A stretch of DNA of 64,000 nucleotides from Pleurodeles waltl (GCF_031143425.1 NC_090448.1:529932313-529996312), one strand, 5' to 3'; positions 33,384 through 46,000 are shown, counted from the stretch's first letter. Numbers and translations are program-made. The notes: generated by a model not told the origin, from the letters alone.

Positions 33384-33762
33384 TAGAGTCCAGTCCTCCT
33401 GCTACTCCTGCAAGGCCCTCAAAATGCATAATTGCCAAGACTTGCTCCTCCCATGTTGTTATTTGTGGGGGAGGAGGTGGGGGTCCACCGCCAGTCCTCT
33501 GTATGGCTACCGGGTGTCTGGATACCACAGAACGTACCTTCCCCAGTAGGTGGTTCCACCTCTTCCTGATGTCATTCCATGTTCTTGGATGCTGTCCCAC
33601 TGCGTTGACACTGTCAACAATTCTCCGCCATAGCTCCATCTTCCTAGCAATGGATGTCTGCTGCACCTGTGATCCGAATAGCTGTGGCTCTACCCGGATG
33701 ATTTCCTCAACCATGACCCTGAGATCCTCCTCAGAAAACCTGGGGTGTCTTTGAGGTGCCAT
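33384..33762 (-). CDS. Myb/SANT protein B, exon 1 (DNA-binding domain)
   Basis: ATG at 33762 starts MAPQRHPRFSEEDLRVMVEE, the N-terminal helix of a Myb/SANT-like domain. KMELWRRIVDSVNAVGQHPR and TWNDIRKRWNHLLGKVRS form the later helices with the W...RKRW pattern. A polyproline stretch (GGGPPPPPPQ) follows. A donor-like GTAAGG at 33378-33383 (minus) would join to the acceptor at 33038. Exon 1 is intact. Gene B lies 3' of the transposase, tail to tail. It is probably a second DNA-binding factor of the transposon, or part of a second Harbinger element fused here. Confidence 0.8.
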
Positions 33763-34327
33763 GATGTGGTGTGAGTGATGTCTGAGGTGATGTTAGATGT
33801 GATGTGTGGGGTGATGTTTTGGGGTGTGTGTTGTTTTGTGCGTGGATGGTGTATGAGTGATGGTGTTGTGTGCCTCTGGATGCTGGTGTGGTCTTTGCTT
33901 TTCTCTCTCTGCTTCTTCAAAATTGTTCGTTGTAAGGGGTTGTGGGTAATGTGTGTGTTTTATAGTATTGTGAGTGTGTGGGTGTGGTGTATGTATGTGT
34001 GTCAGGTGTGTGTATTTATGAATTGTCCAATGTGGTTTAGTTTTGTAAGTGTGTGTGTATTTTGAGTGCGGCTGTGTGTACCGCCAATGGTTTACCGCAG
34101 TTGAATGACCGTCGGGTTGATTCGTGGGTCGTGATAGTGTGGGCGTATTCCTTTTGGCGTGATGGTGTGGGTTTTGGTACCGCCAATTTATCAATGAACT
34201 TTGGTGTGGCGAACTTGTGTGGGTGTCTGTATTGTTGAGGATTACTCAGTGTGGGTCATAATAGCCATAGCGGATTTCCGCCGCGGACACTGTATGTTGG
34301 CGGGCATCGGCACGGTGGTCAGCGGAA
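33763..34327. other. Right non-coding part of the Harbinger element
   Basis: GT-rich low-complexity sequence (33763-34070) followed by a GC-richer segment with repeated ACCGCCA strings and GCGGATTTCCGCCGC. No gene. It leads into the right terminal repeat. Confidence 0.5.
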
Positions 34328-34354
34328 TTTACCGCCAGGGTTGTAATGAGGGCC
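34328..34354. repeat. Right terminal repeat of the Harbinger element
   Basis: The inverted sequence reads GGCCCTCATTACAACCCTGG then CGGTAAA. It matches the MITE right end at 3300-3324 (inverted: GGGGGTCATTCTGACCCTGG then CGGT) at the TCATT, ACCCTGG and CGGT positions. TTA follows at 34355-34357. Confidence 0.75.
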
Positions 34355-34779
34355 TTAGTGTTTTGAACGAAAGAGTCCGAAACCTGATTTTTGATTCCTG
34401 ATTTTGTTTTTTCTCAGTGGAAAATTACTTACTGCAAATACTTAAAAAATTGTTAGAATGGCTTCACTAATATTAATAGCATAATTTTGCCTAACCTTGT
34501 GCCTTCTTTACCAGGACGGGTATTACACTTCTTCACAATTTGAATTAACCACAGTTCATAATTAAATAAAACACATGACATTATGACGTAGGGACAAATT
34601 CATGAGTACTTATGGGGAAAATGTCTACGCTAATTTATTAGATGAATATGTCAGGATCATGGGTAAACGGAACGGAGGTGAAACAGTGACCTACATTGCC
34701 ATACACTTTAGCTTGTTAAGTTTTTGTTAGTATTTTTGAGAAGAGGAGTTTGTCGCCATTTCTTTTGGACTTCAATGCT

Positions 34780-36080
34780 TTGCTGGAAGAACTTCCTTTT
34801 TCTGAAACCTCTGAGTATTCTGTGACCTACTCTAAATATCTACAACTGGTTGCACAAACTAACAAACACTAAATTGACTAAAATGGAGTATATCTGTGAT
34901 TTGAGTAAACAGTGTGAATTTGTTAAAGAATGTAATCAGAGAGGAGTGAAACTTTAGAGAAACTGGAAAGATGAGAGAACAATTGAGGTTGAAGAGAAAT
35001 TTAGAAATTCTAATTTGCCTCCAAGTCTGAAAATGGAGTATTAGAGAAAGGGTGAATTATGTATGGTGCATCTTGAACCTACAAGTGTTAGGTCAACAGA
35101 TTTGGTTAGAAAGAATGAGAGTGAAAGGAGTTATGTTGTCAGTGGTGAATTTCTTGTTGGAGAAGACCCAATACTTACAGGAATTGATTTTGTGTATGTG
35201 TGTGTGTAAACACTGTCTATGAGAACCTGCCCATAGCTGGGTGGTCAGCAGATATTTAGCTTTAGTATTCCAGAGGTTTTATCATGTGAATGAGATGAAT
35301 TATATTGTTGACCTGAAGGGGTTAAACGAGGATTTGGGCAAATTGTACTGGATGTATTAGAAGCTGTGATTCTGTCTATTGGGGTGGCTATTAATTAATT
35401 ATGTGAAATTTAAAAGACTATGGGGGTCATTATGAGTTACTTAGTGCCGCCACTTGACCGCTAGTGCAGTGAAGTCCCCGCTGGCCCTATTATGATTTTT
35501 CTGATGGGCCGTTGGGCGGAAACAGTGTTTCTGCCCACCGGCCCAGCGGGAAACAGGGCCTTCCCATTGATGATTAATCAGATAATGTGAATGTGGCTAT
35601 GATTATGCAGAACCGTCTATTCCTAAACAACCTTCTTGCGAAGGAGGGTGGAGTCTTTTGGATTCTGAAGGTGGAAGAGTGCTGTATCTTCATACTGGGT
35701 AACATTAAACTAATTAATACATATGTGAGTAATATAACTATTATGTCTTGTGAAGCAAAAGCTTCTAAAGAATATGGCTTGTGGGAATAAGTGGGTTACG
35801 GATTCAGTGAGATTGGAAAGGCTTTAGAACGGCTGGTGAATGGTTTGATGATCTATTTTCTCTTCCTTTTATTTCAATTCTTTGTATTAATCATTTTTAA
35901 AGTGGGTCCAAACTGTGGGTACAAAAAGGGGTCAGTGAGAGCGTCCATGAAAACATATGATCAGATGGAGTTGGGATGTCAAAGCAAAAGTTTATGATCG
36001 ACTTAAGATGTTGGAAGAACTGAGACACAAGAGACAGAAAGTAATGAGTACTGTATTGGAAATAGTTATGGAATTAGAGA
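34780..36080 (+). pseudogene. ERV-C relic: envelope surface and transmembrane parts
   Basis: 34780-35400 has protein-like stretches in broken frames, such as TIEVEEKFRNSNLPPSLKME and SYVVSGEFLVGEDPILTGID, probably surface protein. After a MITE fragment, 35587-35997 has MQNRLFLNNLLAKEGG, the immunosuppressive-type segment of a retroviral transmembrane protein, followed by FWILKVEECC, the disulphide motif with its first cysteine changed to phenylalanine. Then GFSEIGKALERLVNGL leads into a hydrophobic membrane anchor (YFLFLLFQFFVLIIF). This is the part of ERV-C displaced from 26270 by the Harbinger insertion. It has stops and is not functional. Confidence 0.7.
35422..35572. mobile_element. Fragment of the GC-rich palindromic MITE
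   Basis: Starts GGGGGTCATTATGAGTTAC, matching the left terminus of the MITE at 2880. It also shares GGCCCAGCGGGAAAC and CCTTCCCA with that element's interior. The right terminal repeat is absent. It interrupts the ERV-C envelope. Confidence 0.7.
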
Positions 36081-36093
36081 CAATGTAATCATC

Positions 36094-36103
36094 AGAGGGG
36101 GGA
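36094..36103 (+). promoter_or_regulatory. Polypurine tract of ERV-C
   Basis: AGAGGGGGGA preceded by ATCATC, just after the envelope relic. ERV-A has the same context (TCATCAGAGGGTGGA) next to its 3' LTR, so the two proviruses are related. Confidence 0.6.
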
Positions 36104-38650
36104 TTCTCAGGAAGTTTTTGTATGTTTGAATTAAAATGTGCATCAATATTTGTTGTTCTATTTTTGAATTCACACGTCTATAGTGACATGCACTTAAATT
36201 AGAATTATTACGATGTGTTTTTTTTGGGTTTAGGCTATCAAGGTCTCCATTACGTCTCCATGCCATTGTCCTTTAAATGGATGTCATATTGTGTTTACAT
36301 TTCTTGTTTAACACTAGACACTACATGTAGCAAGACGTGAATTGCTTTTTCCTGTCTGACATATTGTTTTCGAAGAACTTGCTGAATGAAGATTTTGCCA
36401 CATCTCAAGGTTCTTCCTGCTACCACACTGTATTAAATTCATTCACAATGGTTCTCTGTTAATTATGAAACTGGTTTGTCCTGGTACCTCCAGACATCAT
36501 TAGGTCAGAGAAGACAAATCAATATTTATTTAGTTAGCTAGTGCTTAGGTGATAGGGTTACATGTGGTTTTGAAATAAGAGAATGCGGTTTGTTGAAGCA
36601 ATGATCTGTCAGGATCCTTCTACTTGAAGACCTTCTGTGAACCTTCTACCCATCACGAACACTAGTTTGGAACCTGTGCTGTACTTCAGTGTTCACACAC
36701 AAACTATACAAACCGTCTTGGAAATTAGAGTCACTCCAGATTCAATGTCAGGGTTTACCTATCAAATCTTTAGGCATTATGGTACTTGTGTGTCTTACCC
36801 GAGCTGGAAAGAAGCCTTCTGGTAAATATCATGCAAAGAACTCTGACTAACTGTTTTGAGCATTCCCATGTGGTCCCTTGTTTAAATTCCTGCCATGTTC
36901 ACAAACAAGATCCTATCTTTGTTCCACTCTGGAGTTTCATTCTGCCCACTGGTTGCTTCCTGGAACTTCAGTGCACTCCTTCGGGCAGAGTTGAAAAGGG
37001 GCTTTAACTTCTCTCATCTGCACTGTGCTGCAGCTACCTCACTCCAATCATCTTGTGAAGCTGTGAGCTGGAAGAAGAGATTTAAGACTGGCTTCAGAAT
37101 TCAGAATTCATGCTTTTTCTGCCGTTACTGGAAGCTCCTGCTCTGCTGAACCCCTGCAATCATGAGAGAAGTCCTGGTTCCTTCTACATTTTTTGTAGTG
37201 TCCCACTTTCGTATGGCTGCCATGTACAGCATTGTGCTTTATTTGTTTTCTTCGCTTGACAGTTTCACCTTTCTTTCTGCATACCCTTTCTAATCTGACA
37301 TGACATCCTGATTTTTATTTTCCATGTTGAGCCTCTGACCACATGATCAGAGAGTTAGCAGGGGTTCACTTTGTTTCCATGTTCTGATTTACAGTTTTGA
37401 CCTGGTTCAGAAGTTCTGTGCTTATTCCAGGTACCTGTAGGGCGTAACCTGCTCCTGTGTCTGCTGAGTACATTACTGAATTCCTTGTTCTAAATCCTAG
37501 TTTGTTGCCCAGTACCAGCAGGGCATTACTTAATTAAGTGCTTGTTGGGTACATCCTAGTTCTGAATCCTAATTCTATTTTCCCTGTGCCAATAGGGCAT
37601 CACTTGTCCAGTGCTTGTTGGTTACAACTTGCTTTTGATCCTGTATTCTTGTTCTTGATTTCTGATGCTCTATTCATACTTCCTTGTCTGTTGTTTGCCT
37701 GTCTCCTCACTGTCTTGTGTGTTCTGGGTATTCTTTCCACTCTGGTTTTCTGTTTCATGCAAAATTTGATCCACTGTCTGTTGCAGTCCATATCCGATTA
37801 CAGTGTGACCTCTGGCTTGGTCTTCATTCTGCATTCTGCTGAGGTAAAGAAAGCCTTCTGTTGTTGTGCCCAGGGCCTTTGGAGTCTTACCTGTCTCAGT
37901 GTTGTTGTCAGACCTGGTCTAACTTGCACTAAGCAGCAGGCCCAACTATGATTTTGCTGTATGATTGTTAAGAACAATCTGCTGGTGTCAGTCCATAAGG
38001 GTTTCCCTAAGCCACTATGAGGCCTCTTGTTATATACCAGTACATCCGTTACTTTGCTCAAGCCTTGTTCTTACTTCTCTCCAGTATTTTTCCTTGTCTG
38101 TGTTTACAGCCATCTTCTGTAGTTCTGCGACCTTGGTTATACTTTGAATAGCCTGGTATTTACCTTGTCCTGTTAACTTGTAACTCTGGATTTACCTGTC
38201 CCTGCCTTTACTCCCTGACATGATCATAACATGCTCACTTTGCTGTTTCATAATAGTCTGCTTTGAAAATGGCTGTATAACCCGTCAGATTTGGGTTTGA
38301 GCCCGAATATCGTTTCGATTTCTGTTAAGGATGCTGCCTGGTTTCTTTTTGATCTGCTGCACACTTTAGGTTTCGCATTTCCCTGATTTTTGCTCATTAT
38401 TGCATTATTTGTTATTTGATAGCCTTCATGGCAAATTACTTGTATGTATTTGATGAGTTTTCTGCTGCATCTGCAATATACTGTATCATACTTTTGAACT
38501 TTGTAATAAACCCTAATTGTTTTTCTACATTTTTGATTTTGCATTGCCCTTTTGGGTCAGTCCTTTCATGTTCATTGTATTTTAAAATGCTGTTTTGAAT
38601 CTTATTTCAGGGACATATTACCTCATAGACTTTTAACACTGTCCGTACGC
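36104..38650 (+). repeat. Candidate 3' LTR of ERV-C
   Basis: It lies directly after the polypurine tract and has no ORF. An AATAAA at about 38506 could be its polyadenylation signal. Exact ends were not found; the usual TG start seems changed to TT. The limits are guesses. Confidence 0.3.
37420..37640 (+). repeat. Three imperfect tandem units of about 80 bp
   Basis: Units share a GTACC...AGGGC...TT core: GTACCTGTAGGGCGTAAC near 37430, GTACCAGCAGGGCATTAC near 37511 and GTGCCAATAGGGCATCAC near 37585, each followed by a TGCTTGTTGG-type segment. It lies in the candidate LTR. Confidence 0.6.
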
Positions 38651-38899
38651 CATGTAGGTTGGGTGTGGCATTGTTAAGCAGACTTTCTAGGTGCACGCAA
38701 ATCCACAGTAGTATGAGATGCTATGGTTTATAATTGTATAGTACGGTATGGTATGTTTGCTCATCACTGTTTGCTTTACTAAACCCATGTTGATTTGACT
38801 GATGTTACTATTCCTCATCTGTAAATTGACTACTTTGTAGAAGGTTCCTGTATTTGGAATCAAGAAGGGGTGTTAGCTGTGGATTAGGCGGTGGCTATT

Positions 38900-39330
38900 G
38901 TGTAAGAAATAGTAGAAAGTTGTTGTTTGCACAATGTAAAGCCAGACCAATTACCCAAGCATATTGCTTTGACACGAGCATGTATTCTGGCTCTAGAAAA
39001 GATTGTTAATATGTATGCAGACTCAAAGTATGCGTTTGGAATGATGTTGGACTTTGGGGTCCTTTGGATGCAAAGAAGGTTCCTGACCTACTGCTTACTA
39101 AGTGCCAGTATATACAAAATCTCCTGACTGCCTTATAGCTGCCCAAACATGTAGCAGTGGTTAGGTGTGCTACTTACCAGCATTCTGTTGAAGTGTCCAA
39201 GGGAAATGCCCTGAATGATATAGCAGCCTGAACAGCCAGTTTATTCAAAAGTGACAATGTTGCCATGTATGTCCACTGAGTCATATCTGTCGAGAAAACA
39301 AAGCTGAGCCCCTATGATATTGTAAAGGAG
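38900..39330 (+). pseudogene. Isolated retroviral RNase H relic
   Basis: Frame 38927-39127 has HIALTRACILALEKIVNMYA then DSKYAFGMMLDFGVLW, matching the RNase H block that reads TDSQYAFGVVHNFGTLW in ERV-B. In another frame it continues VVRCATYQHSVEVSKGNALN followed by DIAA, the C-terminal RNase H block. No RT precedes it and no integrase follows. It is a broken fragment of a class I-type pol. Confidence 0.7.
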
Positions 39331-41600
39331 CGACCCATCAAACCCACGAAACTCTGCTGCTACAGTATACCTACTGAATGATGATGCAGTTTTGCAATAC
39401 TGCAGAAAGCTTATACACTGTCTCTATAGTTTAAATTCTCAAATCCAAACTACCTTACCTGCCTTGCAAACCACCTTACGTGTGCCCTATGTGGGTGTCT
39501 GACCAAAGCCTGCCACTCCATTTAACCCAGCAACTACGCCTACTTGTTTGTACACAAGAGGAAGACTGCCCTTTAGCTGCAGGGGCAAGGTCCATATAAA
39601 GTCCTTCCCATTACCAATACCACTATTAAATGCTGAGATCTGGCAATGTGGACTCACTCCTCTCAGTGCAAGCAAATCACACCGTTGAGAGACCAGGGCC
39701 CTTTCTTATCTACTCCCCAACATGCACCCAGCCCTTGATCCACTACTCAAGCTCCCCCTGCAGCTGCACTGACTCCAGTCAGTGGGCCAAGTCACCTGTG
39801 TCTACCTTCTTCACCTGCCTCACCACAGCAATGCAATGATGTGCTCAGCAGCTCTCACAGTAATCACCTCTGTCTGAAGTAAATTGCCTGTTCCTGAAAA
39901 CGTAATCCCTCTGTGGGACTGACCTGCAATATCTGCTGCTGTCTAGCGCATTTGGCTGTTGGTGGGATACATTATTGCTGTGGAATGGGGAGTTATTGAA
40001 AGGCTAAAATGCACTGAACCTGTCCTCGGACAAAGCCACCAATCTGTTTATGTCAACAACTCCTATGTGCATCAGCTTTAAAAATACAAATGAGTAACAT
40101 TTCCTCTTGGTATATGCCTGTTGATGTGGTGGAAAATGTGTCTTTGATGGGGGTACTCTTTGAAAGAAACAAAACTGGTCTTGACCTGTACTATTATGGG
40201 CACAGGCTGTTGAAATGTGAAAGAATCCAGTCCTTTCAAGGGCTGAAAAAGTACAACAATCCTCTTGACCGTGACTGCTCAGATATTACTCATCTCGCTA
40301 TGTTATAGTGGGAATGATCTGTCAGCACCGCAAATGGAGAAACATAGTTTTTGTGGGCTGAAGTCAATGTGACACTGTTGTAGAGACCATAAGCGGTGAT
40401 CACTCCAGTACAAATTGCAACTGCCCACTGGGATGGTGTTTCATCAGCGACATCATCATGAGGGGCGTACACTTGTTATAGGGTTGCTACTAAAATAATA
40501 AGCCTGCTATTAGAACAGAATTTCAGAATGTGGGGACTGAGTCCATCCACACTATCAGAGGCTGCCAGCAGAATTCCAGGCTAGCTCACAGTGCCTCACC
40601 CGAACCCCAACCTTACCGGGTTGGAAGATGATTATGACAACCTGAACATGACACTCGGATCCCCAAAGGAATCGATGCAAGAGATCTTACCCTTTCATTG
40701 TCTTACTCATGCATGACCAGGCAAAAAAAACAAGAGGAATACAAAATGAGTTTTCAATGCATTTATTGAAAAAGTTACAGTCTTGCATAGAGAGAATAAG
40801 CTGGGATAATTAGGCAGATGAATCAAAGCATTGTTACCAGCATTACGAAAATGGTAAAGAGAATGAACAATTCAACCATGCAAATGATTTCTATGGATTC
40901 TTAATGGTCACTTACCCTATGCTAATAGCATGCTGAATGTTTATTCTGCTTTTGCCCGATCTAAGAGGACAGCCTTAGCCCCAATACCTGAAGGAATGAA
41001 TCAGGAATTGGCATATAGTGTAATTGGCAATTCTTTCTGCAAATTGGAAGATCCGCACCAGCAGAGCTGCATGTAAAACACACTGTTTGTCCTAAGATGG
41101 TTGCGGCTGGAGAGTCCATCTGCTCCTTCCAGGTCAGTGCAGGATTTATACAATAAAAGCCAAACTGTGTTAGAGGCACAGCTTTGATGCACTGATATGT
41201 CTAGATGTTAGAAGCTGTCTTTGAATGGGCAACACAAGCACTAGGATATATTGTACTGTGTTCCTAGCCTTGAATAGAAAGTACTGATTTCATGTCGAGA
41301 AAGGCTAACTAAAACAAGCAACTCGTACATTGAATTCTCAGAATAATATTGTGCAAGCCTAAGGGTGTACAATGTCACTGCTAAAAGTGGTGTTATCTAA
41401 AACGTGTAAAGTATAAAATACAAAACAAAGCTAAAAATAGAGAACCAACCTAGGTCCAAAAAGGGCCTCACTACATGCTCACCTCATTGATGATATGCAT
41501 TTTTTATTTATCAGACCACATTCTGTACTCAGTGGAGATCTCTCTATTACGGAAGGCTGTTTCCTTTGTACCAGTGTCAAAACTCACTTTTTTAACATCT
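39331..41600. other. Non-coding, no gene identified
   Basis: Short chance ORFs only (such as 40090-40308, 72 codons, no motif). No repeat structure seen. Confidence 0.45.
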
Positions 41601-41640
41601 AACTAACACTGCTCCAATGTTTTCATTGACTTAGGCTAAA

Positions 41641-43080
41641 GTGTTTTTTATGGAAAATATCTCTACTGAAAGTTTTAACTTTACCAAGCTAAACCCACTC
41701 TTGTTTTTAATCCTCCCAACAATAAAATGCCCATTAAACTTTGTGCTTTTGAAAGAGGTTTTTAATTTGAAAATTAGGCACAACTATATCTCTTTCAACA
41801 TCAGCCTTGAAGAGAGACATGTGTTGATGACTCTCAAGAAAAACAACTCCATAGTAATCAAACCTGCAGACAAAGGAGGAGTTGATATACAAAATCTATC
41901 AACCTACAAAGAAGAAATGATGTGACAGGTTACTAATCTCAGTCAGACCTCTTAAACTAACCCAAAAAACCATTAATGATAGCACCGGACGGGGTCAAAA
42001 GTGCAGGCTTCATGAGCAAATAAAAGTTTGATTTCTTTAATGCTAATTCACCCCATACACCTCTACCATATACTCTATTTTGAAGATTTACAACAAACTT
42101 TATTATTGAGTTACTGCACCTAGCCTTTACTAAAAACTATTATGAATTTGATGATTCAATACATTTTGCAGTTCAAAGAAACTTATATGGGGGCTTCCCT
42201 TGCCCCCTAATTTGCCACTCTTTATGTGGATGAATTTGAAAAAATATATATAGGATGCCAACACCACCTTTTTTCACTAAATTATTTTCATTTGGCTCTG
42301 GACTACACTGCTCTTGCTATTTTTTTAGATTTGAAATTCACATCACATTTCGGTAACAGCTCTATAGATATGTTTGCACCTTACCATAGCTGTATACGAT
42401 GGCAAACTGGGAACAAATCACCATTTTGAGGCGCTGAATGATGGCCTACCCTTTTGCCAATTACTGCTTATACGTGAAATTGTAAATTCAGGAAGGACTA
42501 TTTTTGTGAGGCAGATAGCCTTGGCAAAAACACTTGAGTTGAGTGGATACCCACATAGGCTAATCAGATGATCACTGAAACTGGCTTAGAATTGTCCTTG
42601 AAAATTTTTACTCACCTCGAAAGAAACAAAAAAACACAAACCATGTAGTCTGCTTTAACACTTTTTGTACTCATAGTAATTCTGTCAATAAAGTCGTAGA
42701 AAATGCCCATTAATTCAACCTATTGGCATTTCCAATGTGCCACCTCTTTTTTCTTTCAAGAAAGGGAAAAACCTAAGAGACCACCTGGCCCATGCAGATA
42801 TCCCAAACCCACCTGCTGATTTGGCCTCTTTATTGGGTCAAAATTAAATTGTAGGACATTTCAAGTTTGGTAATTGTATCATGTGAGAATATACATATAC
42901 CAAAAAGCAATTCAAATATGGAGACATCACATATACCTTAAAACATTACACAAATTGCAATTCCTCTAATGTGGTTTATGCCATCTGATGTCCCTGCGAT
43001 TATATCTATGTGGGGCAAATAATGTAAAAAATAAAAAACGAGGCTTCATCAACACCAGAGCTTGATACGTGCAAGGTGGT
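41641..43080 (+). pseudogene. Neptune-type Penelope-like element, RT and GIY-YIG relic
   Basis: Penelope-like elements join a telomerase-like RT to a GIY-YIG endonuclease. Frame 41641-41925 ends NNSIVIKPADKGGVDIQN, the conserved N-terminal block VIKPADKGG. Around 42110-42240 comes LAFTKNYYEFDD then LYGGFPCP, corresponding to the NYF.F...MG...P RT segment. Around 42755-42800 SFKKGKNLRDHLAHAD is the linker before the endonuclease. Around 42850-43010 come GHFKFGNCIM and NCNSSNVVYAI then CPCDYIYVGQ, the cysteine cluster and GIY-YIG core. Stops and frameshifts are frequent, so it is dead. Confidence 0.8.
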
Positions 43081-46000
43081 GTCAGAAGCTTTAGTGGCAG
43101 ACTTTGTTGGAAAAAAAAAACACAGAGATAGGTATATAAGGTGTCAAGTGATCGAATTCATAAAAAATCCCACAAGGTGGTGATATCCAAGCTCTCCTTA
43201 ATAGTGCTAAATGTCACTGGATCTTCAAATTAACAGCATAATACATGGACTGAATTCAATAGATGAATGCAACTGAAAAAAATACTCATAACGTGCTCTA
43301 TAGGATCTAACTCTGCCAATGAGAAGAGGTGTTTCAAGTGATCATCTGTAGTATTAATCTAGTATTTGCAACACAATCAGATGGTGTGAGTAAGACTGAT
43401 TTCTTTGTTTATTCATCCTACGCAGGTTCATTTGACCTACAGTTGATAGGCTGTGCCTTTTATGTATTCTACCTTGTAACCTTTTACACTCCAAGTATAT
43501 AAGTTTGTCAAAATGACTTGAAAAAGTCTTGTTACTATTTTTTGACTAACTATTTTGTCAACCTGATCTTCCTTAGACACCTATGCTAATTACAGTGGTG
43601 TACTTTGTGTATTACTGCATTGATTACATAGGCCACGCTCGCAATTATTCTATGCACTGTGTTCATTTTTGATGATTTATTTTACAAGATGATTTGGTTT
43701 GTACCTTTTATAATAAACAACACTGAGTATTTTTACATAATTTCGTTTTTTTTGTATACCTTCCCCCTTTATCCACAATTTAAATTTTAGCAAGGGTAGT
43801 TGCGCTATTTTCAAAAATGTTTCCAAAAATGTCTGTTAGCATTATGAAACTTTTTAACTTCCTCAATCAATGGACAACTAATTTTGTGCCTGCTTGTTTC
43901 ATTACCATTTTTCACAATTGTTCAGTATTTCGTTAGTATTTCTTTTATGTTGCTCGTCATGTTCTGATGGGTGGCCATTTTTTACTATATAGATGCGCCT
44001 GGGTCTCTCCGTTTGAGATGAGACTCCAACAGATATGGATGCTCCCAGTGTGCTGACTTCTTGCAGCCTCCCGGATAATCATGCATGTATTGTGAGTATT
44101 GACTCCCACCTCTTCTACAATGTTCAGATTTAAGTATTTGTTAGTTTTTACCTTAGTTGGCCATTGTCAAACCCTGTTTATGTTTGGCTTTTTTTAATAT
44201 GGGCCTGTTTTTCTAAAAAATAAGTAAGGGCAATCCCAATATATTTGGCCCTGATGAAGGCTCACTCCTGCACATTTCACACAGTTTAGCACTAGATTGT
44301 GGATTTTGTTTCCTTTGTTTTTCAGCAATAATCTTCTCATTCTACTTTTCTGCAGACTCCGTTCACAATCTTGAGTCCTATGAGTACAGCATTTGTCATT
44401 ATTTTTTGCTTCTTTAATTTATTCCCTTCCAATTTTGCCAGCTCTCATTCTCACTACATTGTCTATTTTCAAGGTTTCCGCTACTGCTCAATTAAACTAA
44501 CGTTGTCCTGACGATGACCCTTATAATGCTTTGGGTCAAAACTCTGGTGATGATTCAGCCAACTGGAAAAGATAAGTTGTCATTTTGTACTAGGTTACTG
44601 TACCATTTGGAGCTGAACAAATGTACCTACTGCAAAAATTATGTATATGTTCCATTGTTATTTGTTTCTCCAGACACACGATTACACTGTTTATTTTGCA
44701 CTCACTGTGTGATCACCTGAGCACTGAATACAAATGTATCCAACTGTAACTAGAATATTTTTTGAAAGATTCATAAGTGAGTCTAGTCTCTTAGCTACTA
44801 TCTTCTATTGATCTTCTGAATGATACTTAAATTTGAATGTGATTGGTCTCATTCTAATGACTGTTCCACTCAGAACCCCTGTTGCACATAAATATATAAA
44901 CACCCTTGGTTCTAGATCTTACTTGGGCCGACCCTGTAATATATAACTACTGGCTGACTAGAAGACAAAAAAAGGGTAGGCCCAGGAGTAGGTTATGTCT
45001 GCCTATGACATGGTTGGCCTCTTTGAAGTTAAGTTACATTCCCGGGCCCAGCCCACATGAGCATCCTCACAGAGGGACAAAACACCTCCCTACTGCCAAA
45101 CCATTATCAGCTCTAGGAGCAAGTTTGCATTTTATCAAGGGAGCTATTCAGCTCCCGTTTGATAGTTGAAGCTCATGCGAATAGACCTGTAGAGGCTTCA
45201 GTCCGGTGAAAGGTAACTTCTTAAAAGTACCTTTTCCAAAACATTTTTTACAAATCCGACTTCACTCTTGAATTGATCTTCTAATAAATAGTTTGAAAAG
45301 TACATAAATGAAACTTTAGTGGTTTTCCCACTGGAAATACCAATAATAAATGTACTCTTGTATTTCATTGTTTCCCATTGAGAAGCCAACCCTGCTACAG
45401 TGAAAATAGCTTTTAGGCCCTTTTCATTGTAAGAATATGTCTAACATTAAACTTTTTCATGATTTAATTTTAAATATTATGCACCCTGACTTATGGGCAA
45501 TAAGTAACCCTACTTAGAAATGACTTATTAATACTTAAAATGAAGGGTTAGGCCCTGTCAAAAGGGGTTATTTTGACAAGTCAAATTTGAAGTTTAAAAC
45601 TGTATGGCCAGGTTATTCATGGTAGACCCGCTGTCATATTTACACAGTCAATCTAGAGGAGTGCACAATGGGTGATGCAGTCCACTTGTGGAATACACCT
45701 GCCTCACACCTTCCTCGTTGCTCCTCCACACGGAGAGCAGGTGAAATGAGGGCGCTGCTGAACCTGTGCTGGAGTTGCAAACTGCACCAGGACAAAGTCA
45801 GCATATTTCACTGGGGCCAACTTGAATCCCAGACCTGGCTTAATATTAGCAGCTGGATAAGGATCAGGCTGGATTCCCTCATTTTCTGTGCTGTCACTGG
45901 GTTTGCCTCCTTGCCCAGAGAAAAATATCGGCAATCTGTTCACGTTTTTATATTCTGCAAAAGCACGGACATGATTCTTTAGTATAGGTTTATTTGTCTT

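Larger units (their letters stand above)
26282..34354 (+). mobile_element. PIF/Harbinger transposon with two Myb/SANT genes
   Basis: The right end reads TTTACCGCCAGGGTTGTAATGAGGGCC at 34328-34354 and is followed by TTA, the usual 3-bp Harbinger target. Inside are a DDE transposase (plus, 30588-31919), Myb/SANT gene A (minus, 30181 to about 28263), diverging from it, and Myb/SANT gene B (minus, 33762-32241), converging with it. A 74-bp tandem array lies near the left end. The expected left terminal repeat was not found; the left limit at about 26282 is inferred from the end of ERV-C coding sequence. Harbinger elements need a DDE transposase plus a Myb-like partner. Two Myb-like genes in one element is unusual. 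Confidence 0.75.

Noticed and set aside
45668..45982. 104-codon plus-strand ORF
   Set aside because: No motif or signal, and the opposite strand is equally open.
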